A DNA stretch of 64,000 nt from Biomphalaria glabrata (GCF_947242115.1 NC_074721.1:40368754-40432753), one strand, 5' to 3'. Shown: positions 33,844 through 46,470, counted from the stretch's first letter. Notes: generated by a model from the letters alone, not told the origin. Translations and numbers: made by a program.

Positions 33844-34072
33844 TGTAATAACTTAAGTGAGGCAACTCAACGAGGACATAGACGTTTATTTACATAGAGA
33901 CATGACAAACACAAAGGGCATCTGCCTTGAGTACAGCATCTCCATATTGGCTCTCTATTAGGGCGGAAATCGTTAGTCTCTAATGTCAACATCCGACTTG
34001 CTTAGTCACAGATAATGCGCACCTTCTTTCTGCACTATCTTGGATGGCGGTGCGCACGGCAAAGTCATAACA
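33844..34072 (-). mobile_element. Second short TG...CA solo-LTR-like fossil
   Basis: Begins TGTAATAACTT, ends GTCATAACA and is flanked by ctat on both sides. A gtttattta block near its left end would be a polyadenylation signal on the minus strand. At 229 bp it is short for an LTR; a TRIM-type element is possible. It lies 18 bp from the first insertion and in the same target motif. Confidence 0.5.
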
Positions 34073-34300
34073 CTATCAAGGTCTCACTATCAAGATGTCA
34101 CTATCATGGTCTCACTATCATGCTCTCGCTATTATAATCTCACTATCATGGTCTCACTATCATGGTCTCAATATCATGTCTCACTATCATGGTGTCACTA
34201 TCATGGCCTAACTATCATGCGCTCAGTATGATAGTGGTATAACCATCATCCTCTTACTGTCATGGTCTCAGTATCCATGTTTCACTATCAAGGTCTTTGG

Positions 34301-34405
34301 GGTTTTATGTTAGCTCCGTGGGAGGCATTACAGAAACTAGAAGCGGATTTAGTTCTAGTTACCATTGAGTTAACCCAACTCCGATTGGGTGGATTGCCTC
34401 AACCT
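34301..34405 (+). repeat. Direct repeat right of the CATGGTCT minisatellite
   Basis: Second copy of the 32256-32365 segment, including tagctccgtgggaggca and aacccaactccgattgggtg. Confidence 0.7.
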
Positions 34406-34844
34406 TTAACCCGAAGGTGAATGCAAAAAAAAAAACATCTGTAGAAACTAGTGTTTAAGAATGCAGACCATAGACATGTATTATTTTTAGACTGGAAACC
34501 GGAAACTAATTCTAATCCGCGATTGATCGATTCACAGACATATATAGATTATTATATACATAACTCTTTTCCAAGCTGTAAGAGAAGTCGCCCCGAATCA
34601 ACCTCTTCTGTCTTAACAAAGGAATGATCTTTAGTTTTCAAAGTTTAGAAATAATGCAAAATCATTTCTCGGATTTTGTTTAGAATGACCAAGAATGGGC
34701 TAACTATAGAATATCTGACACCCTTTATAGTGCAAAGAATTGCAAGCCTACAATAAACCGTACTTAGTCGGACATGAACTACAGATTTGCCTATTCTAGT
34801 GAAATACTATTCTAGCATATCTTTACAACTGATACTTGGCAGAA
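34406..34844. other. No recognisable feature
   Basis: AT-rich spacer. No coding block, SINE head or terminal repeat was seen. Confidence 0.35.
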
Positions 34845-34955
34845 TTTAAGTCATTGGTTAATATGCATGACTAAATGCATGACGCGTAGGACGTAATCAT
34901 CTTCTTTTTTGAAGTAACGTCTGTATTATATAAGATAAGATAAGATAAGATAAGA
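34845..34955 (+). mobile_element. CR1/L2-like LINE 3' end with GATAA tail
   Basis: gaatttaagtcattggttaa and gcatgactaaatgcatgacg match the minus copy at 6821. The copy ends in an agataagataaga run, which looks like the native tail of this LINE. Confidence 0.7.
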
Positions 34956-35074
34956 ACTGTACCTCAGTGGAAGCACTACTTATTTGGAAACTAACAATGC
35001 TTCAATGATAGGCCTTTAGATTTAGACTTAGAAGACCATGTGCATTAATTTATTTAACTCTTGAATCAATAATG

Positions 35075-35410
35075 CATGGGCGCCCGCAAGGGAGTACACT
35101 GTGATGCATTTGTACCCCCCCCCCCCATCATTATTCCTTTGGGTTCCTCGTTGAACATAGGGCCTCAACAAAAACACGCTACTCTCCACGGTCTCTTGCT
35201 AGTTTTTTTTTATGGTTTCCCAGCTCTTCCCGGTCCTCTCGGCTTCTTCTAGTACACTACGTCGCCTGGATTCTGATTAAATCTGCATCACATCTACGTC
35301 TTAAAAAAAAAAAAAAAAAACACATCTGGAAGAAGTATTTCATTCATATTTTTTAATAGCTAAAATATGGCGACTAAGAATTCAAAGGCGCCTCCCTGCA
35401 GGCGCCCATG
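35075..35410. mobile_element. Possible MITE with GGGCGCC ends
   Basis: CATGGGCGCCCGCAAGGGAG and its near-complement CTCCCTGCAGGCGCCCATG face each other 336 bp apart. The flanks do not show a matching 8-bp duplication. Confidence 0.4.
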
Positions 35411-36123
35411 ATTGCCTCTTCCATAAAACTTTCTATTTAAAAATAAATTTATTTATTTATGATACCTACCTAAAAAAAATCGTAACTAGAAATCCAAAAA
35501 CTTTATTTATTGTAGTATATATAGGTCTGTGGTTGTATTTTATATAGCCTTCGTGACTTCTTCTATAGAGAAATGACTTTTGTAAATTCTTTTACTGAAA
35601 AATTGGGCTATTCGCGTCTGACACATATATAATTTTTATGTTCAGCAACAAAGCCCATAACATACGTAAAGAAAAAAACGAATTGCGCACCATCGATTTA
35701 AGTAATAATGTTTGGCTCTGCACTTTCATTAAACACTTACTACCTTGTGTCACTTATAATTAAAGAGAACAAAAGTAAAAATAGTAATAGAATTAATAAT
35801 TAATATTTTTTAAATCTAGATAATACAAAGTGAAAACTATTATAAAAGTATACAAGTAAAATCTGTTTAATTTAAATTCAGTTTAGCCTATACCCTTTCG
35901 GATTTTACTTTCCACAGCATTTTTAATTGTAATCAGTATAAGTTACTATAAGTATTGTTAAGTGTGGTATTGTAGTTTTATTATAAGTAATTATCGCTGA
36001 GTATCGTCTGCATAATAGAATAATACTACTATTAGTTTAGCAGATCTTTGAAGAGAGAGTCAGAATTATTAGAAAAGATTATAAAATTATAATACAATAA
36101 ATAACCATTGCAGAACTTACACT
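35411..36123. other. AT-rich spacer, nothing recognised
   Basis: No gene or element boundary could be supported. Confidence 0.35.
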
Positions 36124-36484
36124 GACTAGGGCAGGGGTTCTCAACCTGTGGGTCGAATGACAATTTGCCAGGGGTCGCCTAGACCATCGAAAATATGTTT
36201 TTTTTTTTTGTTGGGTCTATCTCGACTCTATTCTAACTTGTAAAACTTGACACTGTATAAAGTTCTTCCATTGGAAGTTCATATTTTTGTTGTTGCTGAT
36301 ATTGAAGGATAGACAACTAGATCAGAGTGATTTCAAACATATTAAATGTCGCATCGTACATAATGTTTTACGAGTTTAAATTGATGTAACTTTAAGCATA
36401 GCGCAGCCATGCTGAATCGTAAGTAATAATTTGTATGGTAATGTCGTGACGAAAGTGATTAGAGATTATAGCTAATAATAGATT

Positions 36485-39400
36485 ATAGTTTTAAATTGTC
36501 CATGTTATAGGTTATAGTTTATATAGTCCATGTTATAGGTTATAGTTTATATAGTCCATGTTATAGGTTATAGATTATATAGTCCATGTTATAGGTTATA
36601 GTTTATATAGTCCATGTTATAGGTTATAGTTTATATAGTCCATGTTATAGGTTATAGTTTATATAGTCCATGTTATAGATTATAGTTTATATAGTCCATG
36701 TTATAGGTTATAGTTTATATAGTCCATGTTATAGGTTATAGTTTAAATTGTCCATGTTATAGGTTATAGTTTAAATTGTCCATGTTATAGGTTATAGTTT
36801 TAAATTGTCCATGTTATAGGTTATAGTTTATATAGTCCATGTTATAGGTTATAGTTTATATAGTCCATGTTATAGGTTATAGTTTATATTGTCCATGTTA
36901 TAGGTTATAGTTTATATAGTCCATGTTATAGGTTATAGTTTAAATTGTCCATGTTATACGTTATAGTTTTAAATTGTCCATGTTATAGGTTATAGTTCAA
37001 ATTGTCCATGTTATAGATTATAGTTTATATAGTCCATGTTATAGGTTATAGTTTATATAGTCCATGTTATAGGTTATAGTTTATATAGTCCATGTTATAG
37101 GTTATAGTTTATATAGTCCATGTTATAGGTTATAGTTTTAAATTGTCCATGTTATAGGTTATAGTTTATATAGTCCATGTTATAGGTTATAGTTTATATA
37201 GTCCATGTTATAGGTTATAGTTTATATTGTCCATGTTATAGGTTATAGTTTATATAGTCCATGTTATAGGTTATAGTTTATATAGTCCATGTTATAGGTT
37301 ATAGTTTAAATTGTCCATGTTATAGGTTATAGTTTAAATTGTCCATGTTATAGGTTATAGTTTTAAATTGTCCATGTTATAGGTTATAGTTTATATTGTC
37401 CATGTTATAGGTTATAGTTTATATAGTCCATGTTATAGGTTATAGTTTAAATTGTCCATGTTATAGGTTATAGTTTTAAATTGTCCATGTTATAGGTTAT
37501 AGTTTAAATTGTCCATGTTATAGGTTATAGTTTTAAATTGTCCATGTTATAGGTTATAGTTTATATTGTCCATGTTATAGGTTATAGTTTATATAGTCCA
37601 TGTTATAGGTTATAGTTTAAATTGTCCATGTTATAGGTTATAGTTTTAAATTGTCCATGTTATAGGTTATAGTTTAAATTGTCCATGTTATAGGTTATAG
37701 TTTATATAGTCCATGTTATAGGTTATAGTTTTAAATTGTCCATGTTATAGGTTATAGTTTATATAGTCCATGTTATAGGTTATAGTTTATATAGTCCATG
37801 TTATAGGTTATAGTTTATATTGTCCATGTTATAGGTTATAGTTTATATAGTCCATGTTATAGGTTATAGTTTATATAGTCCATGTTATAGGTTATAGTTT
37901 AAATTGTCCATGTTATAGGTTATAGTTTAAATTGTCCATGTTATAGGTTATAGTTTTAAATTGTCCATGTTATAGGTTATAGTTTATATTGTCCATGTTA
38001 TAGGTTATAGTTTATATAGTCCATGTTATAGGTTATAGTTTAAATTGTCCATGTTATAGGTTATAGTTTTAAATTGTCCATGTTATAGGTTATAGTTTAT
38101 ATTGTCCATGTTATAGGTTATAGTTTATATAGTCCATGTTATAGGTTATAGTTTAAATTGTCCATGTTATAGGTTATAGTTTTAAATTGTCCATGTTATA
38201 GGTTATAGTTTAAATTGTCCATGTTATAGGTTATAGTTTATATAGTCCATGTTATAGGTTATAGTTTTAAATTGTCCATGTTATAGGTTATAGTTTATAT
38301 AGTCCATGTTATAGGTTATAGTTTATATAGTCCATGTTATAGGTTATAGTTTATATTGTCCATGTTATAGGTTATAGTTTATATAGTCCATGTTATAGGT
38401 TATAGTTTATATAGTCCATGTTATAGGTTATAGTTTTAAATTGTCCATGTTATAGGTTATAGTTTATATAGTCCATGTTATAGGTTATAGTTTATATAGT
38501 CCATGTTATAGGTTATAGTTTATATTGTCCATGTTATAGGTTATAGTTTATATAGTCCATGTTATAGGTTATAGTTTATATAGTCCATGTTATAGGTTAT
38601 AGTTTAAATTGTCCATGTTATAGGTTATAGTTTAAATTGTCCATGTTATAGGTTATAGTTTTAAATTGTCCATGTTATAGGTTATAGTTTATATTGTCCA
38701 TGTTATAGGTTATAGTTTATATAGTCCATGTTATAGGTTATAGTTTAAATTGTCCATGTTATAGGTTATAGTTTTAAATTGTCCATGTTATAGGTTATAG
38801 TTTTAAATTGTCCATGTTATAGGTTATAGTTTAAATTGTCCATGTTATAGGTTATAGTTTATATAGTCCATGTTATAGGTTATAGTTTTAAATTGTCCAT
38901 GTTATAGGTTATAGTTTATATAGTCCATGTTATAGGTTATAGTTTATATAGTCCATGTTATAGGTTATAGTTTATATTGTCCATGTTATAGGTTATAGTT
39001 TATATAGTCCATGTTATAGGTTATAGTTTATATAGTCCATGTTATAGGTTATAGTTTTAAATTGTCCATGTTATAGGTTATAGTTTATATAGTCCATGTT
39101 ATAGGTTATAGTTTATATAGTCCATGTTATAGGTTATAGTTTATATTGTCCATGTTATAGGTTATAGTTTATATAGTCCATGTTATAGGTTATAGTTTAT
39201 ATAGTCCATGTTATAGGTTATAGTTTAAATTGTCCATGTTATAGGTTATAGTTTAAATTGTCCATGTTATAGGTTATAGTTTTAAATTGTCCATGTTATA
39301 GGTTATAGTTTATATTGTCCATGTTATAGGTTATAGTTTATATAGTCCATGTTATAGGTTATAGTTTAAATTGTCCATGTTATAGGTTATAGTTTTAAAT

Positions 39401-41690
39401 TGTCCATGTTATAGGTTATAGTTTAAATTGTCCATGTTATAGGTTATAGTTTTAAATTGTCCATGTTATAGGTTATAGTTTATATTGTCCATGTTATAGG
39501 TTATAGTTTATATAGTCCATGTTATAGGTTATAGTTTAAATTGTCCATGTTATAGGTTATAGTTTTAAATTGTCCATGTTATAGGTTATAGTTTAAATTG
39601 TCCATGTTATAGGTTATAGTTTATATAGTCCATGTTATAGGTTATAGTTTTAAATTGTCCATGTTATAGGTTATAGTTTATATAGTCCATGTTATAGGTT
39701 ATAGTTTATATAGTCCATGTTATAGGTTATAGTTTATATTGTCCATGTTATAGGTTATAGTTTATATAGTCCATGTTATAGGTTATAGTTTATATAGTCC
39801 ATGTTATAGGTTATAGTTTAAATTGTCCATGTTATAGGTTATAGTTTAAATTGTCCATGTTATAGGTTATAGTTTTAAATTGTCCATGTTATAGGTTATA
39901 GTTTATATTGTCCATGTTATAGGTTATAGTTTATATAGTCCATGTTATAGGTTATAGTTTAAATTGTCCATGTTATAGGTTATAGTTTTAAATTGTCCAT
40001 GTTATAGGTTATAGTTTATATTGTCCATGTTATAGGTTATAGTTTATATAGTCCATGTTATAGGTTATAGTTTAAATTGTCCATGTTATAGGTTATAGTT
40101 TTAAATTGTCCATGTTATAGGTTATAGTTTAAATTGTCCATGTTATAGGTTATAGTTTATATAGTCCATGTTATAGGTTATAGTTTTAAATTGTCCATGT
40201 TATAGGTTATAGTTTATATAGTCCATGTTATAGGTTATAGTTTATATAGTCCATGTTATAGGTTATAGTTTATATTGTCCATGTTATAGGTTATAGTTTA
40301 TATAGTCCATGTTATAGGTTATAGTTTATATAGTCCATGTTATAGGTTATAGTTTTAAATTGTCCATGTTATAGGTTATAGTTTATATAGTCCATGTTAT
40401 AGGTTATAGTTTATATAGTCCATGTTATAGGTTATAGTTTATATTGTCCATGTTATAGGTTATAGTTTATATAGTCCATGTTATAGGTTATAGTTTATAT
40501 AGTCCATGTTATAGGTTATAGTTTAAATTGTCCATGTTATAGGTTATAGTTTAAATTGTCCATGTTATAGGTTATAGTTTTAAATTGTCCATGTTATAGG
40601 TTATAGTTTATATTGTCCATGTTATAGGTTATAGTTTATATAGTCCATGTTATAGGTTATAGTTTAAATTGTCCATGTTATAGGTTATAGTTTTAAATTG
40701 TCCATGTTATAGGTTATAGTTTTAAATTGTCCATGTTATAGGTTATAGTTTAAATTGTCCATGTTATAGGTTATAGTTTATATAGTCCATGTTATAGGTT
40801 ATAGTTTTAAATTGTCCATGTTATAGGTTATAGTTTATATAGTCCATGTTATAGGTTATAGTTTATATAGTCCATGTTATAGGTTATAGTTTATATTGTC
40901 CATGTTATAGGTTATAGTTTATATAGTCCATGTTATAGGTTATAGTTTATATAGTCCATGTTATAGGTTATAGTTTTAAATTGTCCATGTTATAGGTTAT
41001 AGTTTATATAGTCCATGTTATAGGTTATAGTTTATATAGTCCATGTTATAGGTTATAGTTTATATTGTCCATGTTATAGGTTATAGTTTATATAGTCCAT
41101 GTTATAGGTTATAGTTTATATAGTCCATGTTATAGGTTATAGTTTAAATTGTCCATGTTATAGGTTATAGTTTAAATTGTCCATGTTATAGGTTATAGTT
41201 TTAAATTGTCCATGTTATAGGTTATAGTTTTAAAATGTCCATGTTATAGGTTATAGTTTTAAATTGTCCATGTTATAGGTTATAGTTTTAAATTGTCCAT
41301 GTTATAGGTTATAGTTTAAATTGTCCATGTTATAGGTTATAGTTTTAAAATGTCCATGTTATAGGTTATAGTTTTAAAATGTCCATGTTATAGGTTATAG
41401 TTTTAAAATGTCCATGTTATAGGTTATAGTTTTAAAATGTCCATGTTATAGGTTATAGTTTTAAATTGTCCATGTTATAGGTTATAGTTTTAAATTGTCC
41501 ATGTTATAGGTTATAGTTTAAATTGTCCATGTTATAGGTTATAGTTTTAAAATGTCCATGTTATAGGTTATAGTTTTAAAATGTCCATGTTATAGGTTAT
41601 AGTTTTAAAATGTCCATGTTATAGGTTATAGTTTTAAATTGTCCATGTTATAGGTTATAGTTTTAAATTGTCCATGTTATTTAAATGAAA
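36485..41690. repeat. 5.2-kb satellite, 28-bp unit, 1,919-bp higher-order period
   Basis: The unit is ccatgttataggttatag plus a variable tttatatagt, tttaaattgt, ttttaaattgt or tttatattgt (27-29 bp), about 185 copies. Order markers repeat exactly 1,919 bp apart (38762 to 40681, 37441 to 39360). Late units (41220-41640) carry a ttttaaaatg variant found nowhere else in the array. Confidence 0.97.
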
Positions 41691-41939
41691 TATTTTCATC
41701 TGGGAAGAACCCATGGAAATGAAACATTAAAAACATAAAACATTTAATTGATTTATTGACGGTTTGGTTTTAGTTCAATAGTAGAAGTGGGAATTAAGAA
41801 ATTCCTAGGCATCATTTGTAAAGAAGCTTTATTATCAGAATCTCTTTGACTCAAATAACTGCAGCGTTCTATTGATATTGAACATCTGAGCTTTGCCAAC
41901 ATGGAGACCAAGTAATGTAGAGGTATGTTGAGATATATA

Positions 41940-42600
41940 CATGATTTAAAAGACGAGTTTATCTTTCGCAAAGCAATTGAATGGACTACAAAACGAGGTT
42001 TATGTCGGAAAGTTGATTCATTTTTGGAAAAGTAGAAAATCTCGTTGAAAACTATTAGTGATGTTTGTACAGATGGTACAAGAAGTTTGCCAGTATGACG
42101 AATTCAACGTCTGCTACTAAATGAGTCACCAAAAGTCATCGGAGCTCACGATATCGACGACACAGACACAAGAATTACAAGAAGGAATGAAAAACTTCAC
42201 TACAAGGACCTAAAGCAACATGTCTCTCGAGTTGTCTGAAAATAATCCGATCCTTCAGAATGTAACTTCACATGAACATTAACATTCACGTGACAAACAA
42301 ACTGTGACTAAAATAATATTTCCATGTATTAACTCTCTATGAGGAAAATGATATTGAACCTGATAAAGAAATCAAATGATAATTTGTGAAAGAACATTTG
42401 TGAATGCTTACTTTCCAAATCTGACGAACCGCTTGCTGCTTGCATCTGCCAGAATTCCATTCACAGTCAAATATGAAGATGTTCCGCAGACAGAAAGAGT
42501 TTATTAAACTCATTAATAGAGATGCAGCGAAAAATGATTTCATTTTAATGTCAGTAACATAAAGCTGGATTTGGTGTTTGCACCCGAGTTGTCTGTATTG
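41940..42600 (+). pseudogene. hAT transposase remnant inside the satellite-bearing element
   Basis: The readings LKDEFIFRKAIEWTTKRGLC, then SDVCTDGTRSLPV, NAYFPNLTNRLLLASARIPF and KYEDVPQTERV follow the order of ZBED/FAM200-like hAT transposases (compare the usual CTDGA block). Stops occur after short runs, so it is non-functional. Confidence 0.5.
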
Positions 42601-42934
42601 CACTCTCCTATTTCATTGTCAATAATATATATTTTGGGTAACTTGGCTTTACCAGCCGGTTAGTTATCAAGTAGAGCTAAATACAGAAAAAGACTTGATG
42701 CAGAAGACAATAATTCATCCTCTGGTGAGACAGAAACAATGCCAAACTGTCGCGACAATTGTAGCTATGTAGTTTACTGTTACCCTGATCACTATCCAAG
42801 CTTTTGAAACTCTCACATACGTATGGAACATGGATATGGTGGATACCTAATAAACAAGTTAATGATTGCACGCCTTAAACTTGTATTTCTTAGGAATTTA
42901 ATTATATGCAGAAATATATTTCAAGACTATACGG

Positions 42935-43555
42935 CAATGATGCCCAAAATACGGCCAGAGGGCCAGATCCGGCCCGCGACGTGGTTCCATCCGGCCCGCC
43001 AAAATGTTGACTCAATGTGTAGAAAATCCCCCATTCAAAAAAAAAAAAGTTGACAAATGTATCTTTATCTACGTTACGGCCCCCAATTTTTTTATATATC
43101 AGAAAAGGTGAAGGTTCTTTACTTTTTGTGGAACAAAATAATCAGCTGACATTTGATTTGTAAAGAAAGTGTGACTGTTTAAAAAAAACGTATAAACGGC
43201 ATTATGGCGGCATTCTCGATTAAGCCGCGAATAAAAGATAGTTTAACTATGCCTATAAGAATATTTAATAAAAAGAGACAATAAATTTATTCGGTTGTAA
43301 AGCTAGCTATAAAATGGCTCATATTTTAAGTACGGTACAGAAATTAGGCCATTATCTAACGCGTGAAAAAAAAAAAGCTTCAAATATACAATTCATTAAT
43401 GTAAGTACTTAATATAGACCCAAGGGTTTCTAATCAAATAACTTCAAATTCAGGTCAATTTCCAATCGTCTATATACATTTCCGTTGATGTGGCCCGCGA
43501 CACGAGTGCTGGAGATTGAAATGGCCCGCGGGTCAAATGAGGTTGGGCATTACTG
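42935..43555. mobile_element. hAT MITE, CAGTGATGCCC family, copy 2
   Basis: Ends CAATGATGCCC and GGGCATTACTG, with perfect flanks ctatacgg (42927-42934 and 43556-43563). It is nested in the larger hAT at 36132-43763, so it is younger than that element. Confidence 0.95.
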
Positions 43556-43799
43556 CTATACGGCGATTATATATTGTTTTGAAATTAAATTAAACATAAC
43601 ATTTTGACAATATATTCGCATTTGTCGAAAGTTTTTTTTTACCATTTGCAAAAGCACAGTTACCTAGGCATATAAAAACAAAAATAATTTTACTGTTAGG
43701 GGTCGCCGCAAAGTTGGGAATAGTAAAAAGGGGTCGCCGAGCTAAAAAGGCTGAGAACCGCTGGACTAGGGTGTAAAAAAAATCATCGTTTTCTATAGC

Positions 43800-45535
43800 C
43801 AACTGATAAGGAAGGTGTCATGTGACAAGCATAATCTCCAACCGCCTTTACTTTCCCCAACTAATGTCGCTTGCATTGGTCTCCCTGGGAGCGCTTTTCT
43901 GTACAGAAGTCGTTTTGGAAGGCGATTGTCTGGCATGCGGACAACATGTCGCGCCCATCGAAGCTGGGACCTTCTAACTGTTGCATTGATACTGTGCATG
44001 TTGGACAGCTTTAAGATTTCTGTGTATGGCATGTGGTCAGACCAACACACCTTATGGATACTGCTTAGACATCGTAGGTGAAAGGAGTTTAGCTTTTGAT
44101 GTGGCGGGAATATAAGGTCCAGGGCTCTGATGCGTATAAGAGCAACGGGAGAACTACAGCACTTTAGACTTTCAGTTTTGTGCATATGCTGAGTTCTCTT
44201 CCTGCCACACTTGTCCTTGAAGTCTGTCAAAAGCAGCACTGGCACGAGCAACACGGAAGTCTACCTCGTCATCTAGGTTGGCGTTTGCTGATATGGTGAT
44301 TTCCAGATAGACAAACTTTAAAAAAAAAAAGTTCCCCTTTCAGACCTTGTGGTCTATTGGCAGATGATGTAAAGTTCATCTGATTCAGTGGCCTACTGTT
44401 AACGAGGGTGTCATGTGGCCAGCACAACGACCAACCGCCTTTACTTTTCCCCAACTAATGTTGGGTACCCATTAGAGCTGGGTGGAATCAGAGGCGCCCA
44501 AAGATCCCGAAATAAAAATCCCAGTCTTCACCAGGATTTGAATCCGGGAACCCCAGTTCGGAAGTCAAGCGCTTTACCGCTCAGCCGCCGCGCCTCCCCT
44601 GGCCTAACTGAAGTCTAACTTTTTGACGTTTGTTAATTTCTGGCCATCTATGAGAATGTCTAGTTCTGTGACAGATTTTTTGGAGGATGTTGGTGCAGCT
44701 CTTCTGTCTTTTTTACATTTATGGTTAAGACAAAAATTATGCAGGCGTTAGCGAAGAGAGACAGGCTTTTTCGAAGGTCTTCTTCGTTTGAAGCATTTAG
44801 CAGGTCTCTGGTGCAGTCATAGTTTACTTTGGTCCTTCCCTTGAGTCTTTGAGCGTTGAATAAACTTGTATCATTGCGATGTCGTATGCCAACTCCGATG
44901 CTTTCTGTGCGAAAGACATCTTTAAGCATAGGGGTAAAAATTATGCTGAAAAGCGTTGTAGCCAGCACACAGCCCTGCTTCACGCCATTTGAGACAGGAA
45001 AAGGCTTGAAGTATCCGTTGTTATAAATTGATCCGGACAGCCGAATTTGGACATGATTTGCAAAAGGCCTTCACGACTGACATTACCAAAAGCTTTGGTC
45101 CAATCTATGAATGCAGTATAGAGATTTGAATTTTGCTCTCTACATTTCTCTTGCAGTTGACGGAATGCAAAGATCATGTCAACCTTGCCTCTACCCTGCC
45201 TGAAGCCGCATTGACTCTCCGGAAATAGGCCAGTTTCTAGGTGGTGTTGTAGTCTGATTAAAAGAGTGGCAAGTCGCCTTGAGGTCAGAGGTAGGCGTAA
45301 GTTAATTAGACGATCATTTATGCCTTTTGGTAATCCTGCTAACTTGTTGACTAATTTAGATTTCACAGCACAGCCTACACCAGCTTCAAGTGTTTCCTCA
45401 TTATTTTTTTCAAGATAAAGAACAATCTTTAGGCTGCGCCAACCTGTTTTTGGCCAGTTGTCTAACAGATACCAGTCCGGATATTCATCTTCGCCCTGCA
45501 AGGCCTGTCGAAGGCGATCTCTTATCAACAAGAGC
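43800..45535 (-). mobile_element. LINE with reverse-transcriptase remnants, SINE inserted
   Basis: The minus-strand reading from about 45531 contains SRRLATLLIRLQHHLETGLF, CGFRQGRGKVDMIFAFRQLQ and LYTAFIDWTKAFGNVSREGL (fingers and palm). It then has GVKQGCVLATTLFSIIFTPM. A frame change precedes LRCLSSIHKVCWSDHMPYTE and RRSQLRWARHVVRMPDNRLP near 44000. This is the order of a widespread invertebrate endonuclease/RT LINE. The copy is broken by stops and deletions and by a SINE at 44331-44598. Confidence 0.8.
44331..44598 (-). mobile_element. tRNA-derived SINE, family 1, nested in a LINE
   Basis: The best-preserved copy. The head is the complement of cgctttaccgctcagccgcc, with a B box from ggatttgaatccgg. 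The body contains cattagagctgggtggaatc, and the 3' end is gttccccttt next to an A/T run. Confidence 0.8.
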
Positions 45536-45619
45536 AGTACTAGGTGCCGAGTGTAAGTTCATGTGTTTTGATTTTTTTTTTTTTAGTTTTCTATTTGATT
45601 TGTTTCTCCCGCATTAGTG

Positions 45620-46470
45620 GGATCCCCGCCAGTCGCGGGAGACTGGCCAGGGTCATAGGGGACAGGCAATGTTTAGGGCACCTTCTCTAGTCCTTTCCTC
45701 ATGCTAAGGAGGTTCGCAGTGCATTCTTAACAAAGGTAGCTTTAGACGCTCAGACTACTGCCAAGTTCCAGTCACTGGCAATCAACCAGATGGTCTGGGC
45801 CACCTACGTGTAGGTTTTTAGCTATGGCTGCAGTGTATCTACACTTGCCACTTTGCCATTTGCCTATCTCCGCAGGGATTTTGATTGATGAAAATCGAAG
45901 ATGAGAATGTGGCTTGCGCAATGAAAATTTATTAAAGTGAGGGAGAATTGCACTGCATCAGCCTCACCCTCTCACCCCTTGCCAGCTGAATCCAGTGGCA
46001 GAACACAGCATCAGCCTCACTCTCTCGCCCCTTGCCAGCTGAATCCAGTGGCAGAACACAGCATCAGCCTCACTCTCTCGCCCCTTGCCAGCTGAATCCA
46101 GTGGCAGAACACAGCATCAGCCTCACTCTCTCGCCCCTTGCCAGCTGAATCCAGTGGCAGAACACAGCATCAGCCTCACTCTCTCGCCCCTTGCCAGCTG
46201 AATCCAGTGGCAGAACGCAGCATCAGCCTCACTCTCTCACCCCTTGCCAGCTGAATCCAGTGGCAGAACAGAGTCCAAACAACTGGAGATGGTTTTGGGT
46301 GCAGTGGATGACCAGTGTCCCACAGTGCCCCAAAGTTTCCACGGCGTTTGCTAGCTGACGCCTGATGGCCCTGGTAGTCTAATTCGACTTGAACGCCATG
46401 CAGCCGCAAGTAGACTTCACATGCTGGTGGTGGACTGAGACTAGGGGACAATAAGTTAATAACGACATTG
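45620..46470. repeat. Composite repeat with six 53-bp units
   Basis: The left part has an inverted motif (ccagtcgcgggagactgg). From about 45955 to 46270 a 53-bp unit (gcatcagcctcactctctcg, then ccccttgccagctgaatcc...) is tandemly repeated six times with few changes. The right part has no recognisable coding block. The element class is unknown. Confidence 0.75.

Larger units (their letters stand above)
32380..34297. repeat. CATGGTCT(C/A)ACTAT minisatellite interrupted by two insertions
   Basis: Units of about 14 bp (tcatggtctcacta, tcatggtctaacca) cover 32380-32807, 33826-33843 and 34073-34297. The two gaps are insertions ending TG...CA. Short direct copies of a ~105-bp segment flank the whole array. 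Confidence 0.9.
36132..43763 (+). mobile_element. 7.6-kb hAT element containing a satellite array
   Basis: Left end CAGGGGTTCTCAACCTG, right-end complement CAGCGGTTCTCAGCC, with identical 8-bp flanks gactaggg (36124-36131 and 43764-43771). Inside are a 28-bp satellite (36485-41690), a transposase remnant (about 41940-42600) and a second hAT MITE (42935-43555). The intact target duplication shows that the whole block is one insertion or grew after insertion. Confidence 0.85.

Noticed and set aside
36485-41690. CRISPR-like appearance of regularly spaced repeats
   Set aside because: Units are contiguous with only small variants and no unique spacers. The context is a eukaryotic transposon.
43815-44081. 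Plus-strand 88-codon ORF
   Set aside because: It is a shadow of the minus-strand LINE reading in the same place.
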